Under the pieces are notes generated by a model that saw nothing but the letters and a program-made list of their open reading frames with translations, searched no databases and had not been told where the DNA came from. A program made the position numbers and the translations under genes. A DNA stretch of 50,784 nt from Gnetum montanum. Lineage: Eukaryota; Streptophyta; Gnetopsida; Gnetales; Gnetaceae. Below are positions 44,851-50,784 of this stretch, one piece after another (position 1 is the first letter of the stretch; the number at the start of each line of letters is the position of its first letter). Location of the stretch: the NCBI GenBank assembly GCA_015680685.1, contig MNCI01005294.1, positions 543,408 through 594,191 of the forward strand. The letters run 5' to 3'.

Positions 44851-46274
44851 AAACTTATCATTTTTAGACCCAAGGTTAACTTTGGATGAACTATAATTAA
44901 CTCTAAGTTTGATTTGAATAATTCTAAGTTGAAATTGATAAATTTAAGCCTATAAATAAAAGCTCAAAACTTAAACTTTAGGCTGATTTCTTGAGATTTG
45001 AGAGTACTTTTAAGATTTTAGAAGATTAATAGAATGAGCAATTGTCATCATCATAGCATCTACATGCTCCATGACCACCTGTTGCACCTTAGTATCACTT
45101 CCAGAGATAGAATTTTTTAGTTTCTACTATTAGTAATTAAACCCTTAGCCAAAAATTGATTAGGAAGGTTTTTGTTATATTTGAAATGCATCATTATTTT
45201 TGGAATTTTTAAAAATATTAATTTTTGATTAGTGAATATTAGTCATCATAAAGATTACAATTTTTGGTAGAATTACTACGTTTATGAAATTCATAATAAT
45301 TAATACCTACCATTAGGAGATATTCATTCATATTAAAAAGAAATTCATATCATATCATCTTAAAGTAAGTATTTATATATTTCAAGTAAAATATTAGTTG
45401 AGACTCCAAGAGAGTTAATCCAAACCTACCAAAAAAATATTCATATCACTTTAAAATTAGGAAAGAATAAAGAAATATTTTTTTATTTGCATATAATGCT
45501 CACAAACAAGCATATCAATGTCATCATGTAATACAATATTATGCAATTTTATACATAGCCTATGCATTAGCATTTTCATTCTACCATAACATGTCTTTGA
45601 TTGCCAACTTTGCTTTCTTATTTAGTTTCACCTTTCTTTCACATTCTATTTTGCTTGTCCATGCATAAACCATGAAGCTAGGTTTCACTATTCTAACCCT
45701 AGTATCCTTTAGATTATATATCCATTCATTACCATCCTTTATCCTGTACTCTTGATTTTGGTACGAACTAGTCCATTGCTATATCCTTTATAATGTCATT
45801 CCTTAATTCAATATTTCTTTCTTTGACCACTCATATAATGTCTTCTTTACTTCCATATCATGGCCTAACCAAAATTATCATCCAATTGCAATATTAGAAA
45901 ATGAATTGTATTATCTCTTTAATTTTTTATTCTATAACCCAACATATGGAACTTCTTATTGCTCTTCTTGAGTTTGTTTAATGTCTAATCCTAGAATCAT
46001 AATATCCTATTGAATAGTTCTTGAAAAGAAAGATTATGTAATAGCATCCTTGCATAATATTGTATCTTGAAAAGCATCTAAATTTTATAAAACATTTTTT
46101 GAGTAATTTATTTTTTCAATCAACTCTTGCTTATCATATTTTTGAAGTCCTTAAATCACCTCATCCCATACCTTAATGTGGGATCTAATGCCAATTGTAA
46201 TCATTGATATGTACTATATTTGATAAAATATAGTATCTAGGATTCTTGATTTACCTCTATGAAAACTTGAATGT
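44851..46274. other. AT-rich stretch, no gene recognised
   Basis: No ORF of note and no LTR ends seen. Scattered short inverted and A/T-rich repeats are present. Confidence 0.35.
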
Positions 46275-47136
46275 TGATGAGTAGCAGGTATTTCCTATGA
46301 CCAACCATACAAATTAGTAGCATGTACATGTGATTCGATTAAATTCTATGGACTCTATTTACCCAAGTGGCTAATATCATTACATAGTCAAAGAAGAGGT
46401 TTACTAATCATTGTCTTCCTAATTATTACTTATGTTAGCTCCTTTGTATGATTAAGTGTGATTGAAACATAATATATTTATTTTTATAATTTTTATAATT
46501 TTTTGTGTTTTCCAAATGATTAAATAAATGTAGGTTCAATATTTAAACTAAGAAATTAATTAAATAAACTATCCTAAATGTGGAGCATCTACTTCCACTT
46601 TCTATACACATCTTGAATATATATTAATACCACTAGGTTACAAAGTATTTGCTACTAGGCAAATCAAGTATCTACTACTAGGACTACCAAGCATTAATAT
46701 GTTATGCTTGAAGTAGTTGTACTTATGTTGATTATAAATTATAATATTAAATATTTAAGAATAATAAAGTAAATTACACTCAAATTAAATTATTGGAAAG
46801 TAAAGTTAAAAAAATCCAAGTGTTTTAATGAGTGAAAAAAATCTTGATTTTATTACCATTCATGTAGCTGTGTCTAGGTACATGTTGCACTTGAATAAAC
46901 TGCCATGGAATCATTTTAATTCATGTTATGGGAACTCAAAGAAAACCTTTTTCTATCTTCTATAAAAAGAAACTACAAGAGTTCAGCTAAGGGAATATGG
47001 AATGCATTTACATAGGCAATTCCTATGTCAATGTAGCCTAAGATATGTTGATAGGGTTGCATTGATAGCCATGCACTGATGTAATTGCCTTATTCACACT
47101 TCATCATATTTTCATGATTGATTTAAAAACTCATCA
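46275..47136 (-). repeat. 3' LTR of the right-hand Gypsy element
   Basis: 862 bp on the - strand, from TGATGAGTTTTT (47136) to CTACTCATCA (46275). It shares with the other TGATGAG-family LTRs the CTGAACTCTTGTAGTTT block, a GTAACCTAGTGGTATT block, GATGTGTATAGAAAGTGG, and the 3' end TTTGTATGGTTGGTCATAGG. It also has decayed TTGGTAGTCCTAGTAG subrepeats like those at 3911-4010. The U3 motif cluster is largely lost. It follows the 3' ORF copy on the same strand. Confidence 0.75.
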
Positions 47137-47348
47137 TTGGGTGAACAAAAATGGGATTGAGTTTCTTACAAAATTTGGAGAATTTTAAAATTTTATTAAT
47201 TGACTAACTAATTCACAGATTGATTGGTTGACTAAATCTAAGTGTTGCATTTATAAAAGATGGATTTTATAGTTTGTAAAAAGAATGCTAGACTTATTAT
47301 TATAAAAGCTAATAGTTGCATAGCAGAATGATGGATGAGATGAAGTCT

Positions 47349-50158
47349 TCACACTGTGCCTAAAGGTGGAGGCTCGTATGACATAGAGGATCCTTCATCA
47401 TGTCCATACTCTATTGGTGGTTGAGGCTATCCTGTTACTATTATTGAATGCCTTCATTTTCTCCTCTTTATAAATTGCATCATGAATTATCCATGCTACT
47501 TCATCTAGATGTGCTAGTGCTAGAATATTCCTCAAGGATGACAGTTGCAAAAACATCTCCTTCATATTCACAAACTAGGCTACTAATTGTTTACATTCAA
47601 AGTTGAACATATGGATAAGATTTGTAGTTTCTAGTAGTTACTCATTATTGTAGCTAGGTTCTTAGCAATAGATCATTGACTTATGAATTTACTTTAAGAA
47701 CCTTAAGCTTGGCATTGGTCACCTCAAAAGTTTGCTTTGTCTTCCTATGGAGCTTGAACTCTACGTCATAAATGAGGTAAGAGCTAGCCACCTACTTGTT
47801 TATTCCAATCCTAGACCTATTCATAGTCAACATTACCACATTTGCATAATAGAGGTTAATGAGCTTCACATATTTAATCATCTTCTTGATTTGTAACTCC
47901 TTTATGTGGATGTCCACTTGATTATATTTGTTGAGTCCATCAAAGATGAGTTGTCACACATCATCTGTTTGTTGAAGTTGCTAGATGCCTTCATCACCTT
48001 TGCCTTGCTAACTTGATTTCTTTCTTGTTGACCTCTTTAATCATTTTAACCTAGTCCCTGTACTAATTTTTCACTCTTTCAAAATTCAGGGCATTATTCT
48101 TATAGGTAGCAATATCAATAGTAGTTTTCTAACAAAGTGTTTGAAACTCGTCCATTGAGAGATTTTTGTTGTTTACAACCAACCTCCTTAGATCCAAGTT
48201 TGTCTTGGCAACCTGTTCCTATTCCTAGTGAATATATTCAATCATTTAGTCTTTCTACACTCAACATTACACAACTAGTGGTTATTATGAGTGAGCACCA
48301 AGTTTTCTTTATAAGAGATCATGGTTGGTGTTGTTGAGCATGGATTTTGACATTAACGTTTCAAAGAGCACCATATCCTTTTCATTATTAGCCTTTTGGT
48401 ATTTTCTTGAAGTTGCTAAAGAGCTTCATCTCTTGTTAGTTATGTCCTAAGAATTGATACATCAAAGAGATGAGCTCTTAGTTTTGCAATCTCAGCAGTC
48501 AATCATTGATTGCTAGTGGTGGTCTCCTTAAGTTATAGATTGAAAATTAATAATTTATCCCTTATCTTTAGTAGTTATGACTTGGTTAGTAATATATCTT
48601 ATAGAAGATCAAAGATCTTCAAAAGTATTTTTCCAACTTCCACTAGCTATTTCAACAGTTCTTCATGTTGACAAACACTTGTCCATCCACTCCCTACTTC
48701 TTCTAATGTGTGGATTTTTGTCATGGTAGAAATGTCAGGTATAGATACAAAAAAATAATTTAGGACTTTACCAACTCAGATTTTCACTACATCTACTACT
48801 ATCTGCTAGCCCTTATGTAGCATGATCATGACCATCACCCCTTCTCCTTCTTCTAGCATGATAAAGGAGGCTACTACATTTCTAGATATTTCAAGAGATG
48901 CTTGTCCTAGGATGGATACAATAACTTATATGGTACTAGAAATAGAACAAAAGAATGCCTATGTTGAGAATAATAGTATCACCTTACTATTCAACTAGCT
49001 AATATTCCTTGTGACCTCATTCAAATGATTCAAGGCTGTATGGTAGATGGATGATTCTCCATCACCTCTAGAGACTTGTTGTTGTAGTAGTTATTTCTCT
49101 TGAAATTTCCCAAGGTATTTAGTAGTTGTAATCATATTTGATGTTATCTCTAGTGTTGCAGGTGGTGGTGGTGGTTGCTGCTCCTTTTCTTAAAGCTTGG
49201 CAATAGTCTTGTCTTTCATCTTCTCCTACTATGATGTGGCACAAGCATGGTGGACCACATCATTAAAATAGCAGTCTATTCCTCTCCTCTTGTATAGTTT
49301 ATTGATTAACCATGAAAAGAGAAGTGTATTTCTATCTTTCTTATTCTTCCTCAAACATTTTTCTATCTCAAAGAAGATGAGTTGCGATAGGTTAATAGAG
49401 AATTTCCTACTTAGAGTCACATGTTCCTTGGTGGAGAACGTTGTGACCTTGCTTGACCTCACCATTGGGTTAAGGTGATAAGCTACATTTTTGAAATAGG
49501 CTCTCTCTACCTTGGTTAGGACATTGTACTTCTTATGCTTCACTCCATAGTACTACTAGATTAATTCTTTCTTGTCCTCTATGTTTTCCTACATGGATAT
49601 TTTTTCCAACTTTACCTTAGTTTTTGGTAGGTCAAGAGGTTTAGAAATGACCTCAACCAAGTAAAATATTATGATGCCTTTGATTTTGATACTAGCATCT
49701 TCTTGTATGTTTTTCTAGAAGTGGTATGTCTCTTCCATATACAATTTTGCATTAGTGAAGAGAATGGATAATCAAGGAGACCCTTGTAGTTGTTTTCAAA
49801 TTTCTTCTAGTACTAGCTTTAAGACTAGTCCAAAGTTTAGCTCTTGCAGGATGGATCTTTGAATTTTCTTGGTCTAGATCTCTTCCATGTAGGCTTTTGT
49901 AAGTGTGACCTCCAAGTTAGGTCTTAGTCTTAGGATTTTATCTTTCCTATATTAGCTTATCTCTATAGCAAGAATCTTTTTGATAGATTCCACGTTGAGC
50001 TCCTCTCATAGCAGCCTAGTAGCATATGTTGCTTTGGATACTTGTTTCTGGGATTATTTTTGTTGTTGCTATTATTGTTATTGGTTCCTTCCTTCTTGGG
50101 GTCACTTCTTCCTAGGCTGTTATGATCCTTCTACCTATTTTCCTCTTTTCGGTATCAT
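47349..50158 (-). pseudogene. Second copy of the extra 3' ORF (plant transposon-type domain plus coiled coil)
   Basis: Read on the - strand from ATG 50158 (MIPKRGK) to TGA 47349-47351 (YEPPPLGTV). It aligns along its length with 427-3216: ELNFGLVLKLVLEEI and LQGSPWLSILFTNAKLYMEE; IIIFYLVEVISKPLDLP; the long open piece 49543-49229 (VLTKVERAYFKNVAYHLNP, FSWLINKLYKRRGID), which covers the helical end of the plant transposon-type domain; then a coiled-coil stretch with KKMIKYVKLINLYYANVVML opposite DLTEYMELANLRYANLAML, and VASSYLIYDVEF opposite VASTHIKYEVEF. Length differs by 20 bases from copy 1, so indels exist besides many stops. A decayed polypurine region and LTR follow, as in copy 1. Confidence 0.72.
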
Positions 50159-50784
50159 CTATAATTACAAACATAATCCAAGATTAGATCTTAGGAATAA
50201 CCTTTTTTCCCTTTAGAGACCTTTCTTATTGGATTAGGTCATGTTCTCTTAGTTAGATGTTAGAATTTTATTGTTAATTTTTTGTTCAATGATTGCACAC
50301 TTATGATATTATTTTTTGTCCATTCTAATGGAATTTTATTGTTAATATTAATGCTTGGAATAATTAATTTGATATTATTTTGATATCGTATTCATAAGAG
50401 TTAGAAAAATTTTCTATTAAAAACTTATCTTTGATGGGTTCATGGCATAAATCATATCTTTAGTAGCTTGAGAATCTAAGAACGGATAAATTTGAGTTAG
50501 TTTAAAAGTTAGGGCTATTGGAAGGTTCTTGGGCTTTGAAAAATGGCAAAAAATGCTCTAGATTTTGGAAGTGCTGGTGACCGTTTGGGACGCGACCGCC
50601 AACGAGTGTCCTCGAACAGGATTTAGGTGCCTGCTGGTCTCTGGCAACACCAAGGCCCAGATACCTCCAAATAACTCAGTAGTTAACGTGAGTATGTGTG
50701 TGTGCTGTTGCGGCGTGCGGTTGTGTGCAATGTAACGATTGCGTTGTATATGTTGTGTATAAACTAACAATGACTTACTTAAAG
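50159..50784 (-). other. Region upstream of the second 3' ORF; CpG-rich right end
   Basis: On the - strand it ends in TTTGTAATTATAG directly before the ATG, an acceptor-like site matching the one at 416-426. The part beyond 50560 changes sharply in composition: roughly a dozen CpGs in 180 bp, against almost none nearby. A 70-codon - frame there (50558-50770) is not recognised. Confidence 0.45.

Overview
The window looks like repeat-dense nuclear DNA of a seed plant with a large genome that loses old repeats slowly. A gymnosperm is my guess; nothing here proves the species. It is AT-rich, strongly CpG-depleted, and made almost entirely of old, nested, broken transposable elements. I see no intact host gene, no rRNA, no CRISPR array and no bacterial-style operon. 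Every coding region is marked pseudogene because each carries in-frame stops, frameshifts or both.

Layout. (1) 1-4359: 3' half of a Ty3/Gypsy element on the + strand, with an extra 3' ORF (427-3216), a polypurine tract and a 3' LTR. (2) 4360-4996: an inverted LTR fragment of the same family. (3) 4997-18861: a short non-autonomous LTR element (truncated 5' LTR, tRNA-iMet-like primer site, polypurine tract, 3' LTR at 18285-18861). Its interior holds an intronless CCR4-type deadenylase-like pseudogene (16697-17879) and is split by a complete Gypsy element, E1 (6641-16638, target duplication CAATC). (4) 19330-21350: a hAT-type DUF659 transposase relic on the - strand. (5) 22453-24700: chromovirus-type Gypsy relic A (+), whose reverse transcriptase (RT) gene contains a 1.23-kb palindrome. 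(6) 24961-28361: a 3.4-kb palindrome of gag-like sequence with a solo LTR in one arm (25360-25929, target duplication CTAAG). (7) 29229-38979: a second complete copy of the E1 family, E2 (target duplication CAAGG). (8) 39650-43720: chromovirus relic B (-), with the same RT palindrome as relic A at the same breakpoint. (9) 43740-44850: a degenerate tandem repeat of about 210 bp. (10) 46275-50158: a second copy of the extra 3' ORF and its LTR, on the - strand.

How the parts relate. E1, E2 and the two ORF-carrying elements share LTRs that begin TGATGAG, end near CTCATCA, and carry clusters of ATATCG-type motifs upstream of a TATA box. E1 and E2 have a primer site for tRNA-Asp and Athila-like gag, protease, RT, RNase H and integrase remains. 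The extra 3' ORF resembles the putative plant transposon protein family followed by coiled coil. In both copies a splice-acceptor-like sequence lies directly before its ATG.

The least ordinary features are the palindrome shared by two RT genes, the large gag palindrome, the captured deadenylase-like gene, and the conserved acceptor before the 3' ORF.
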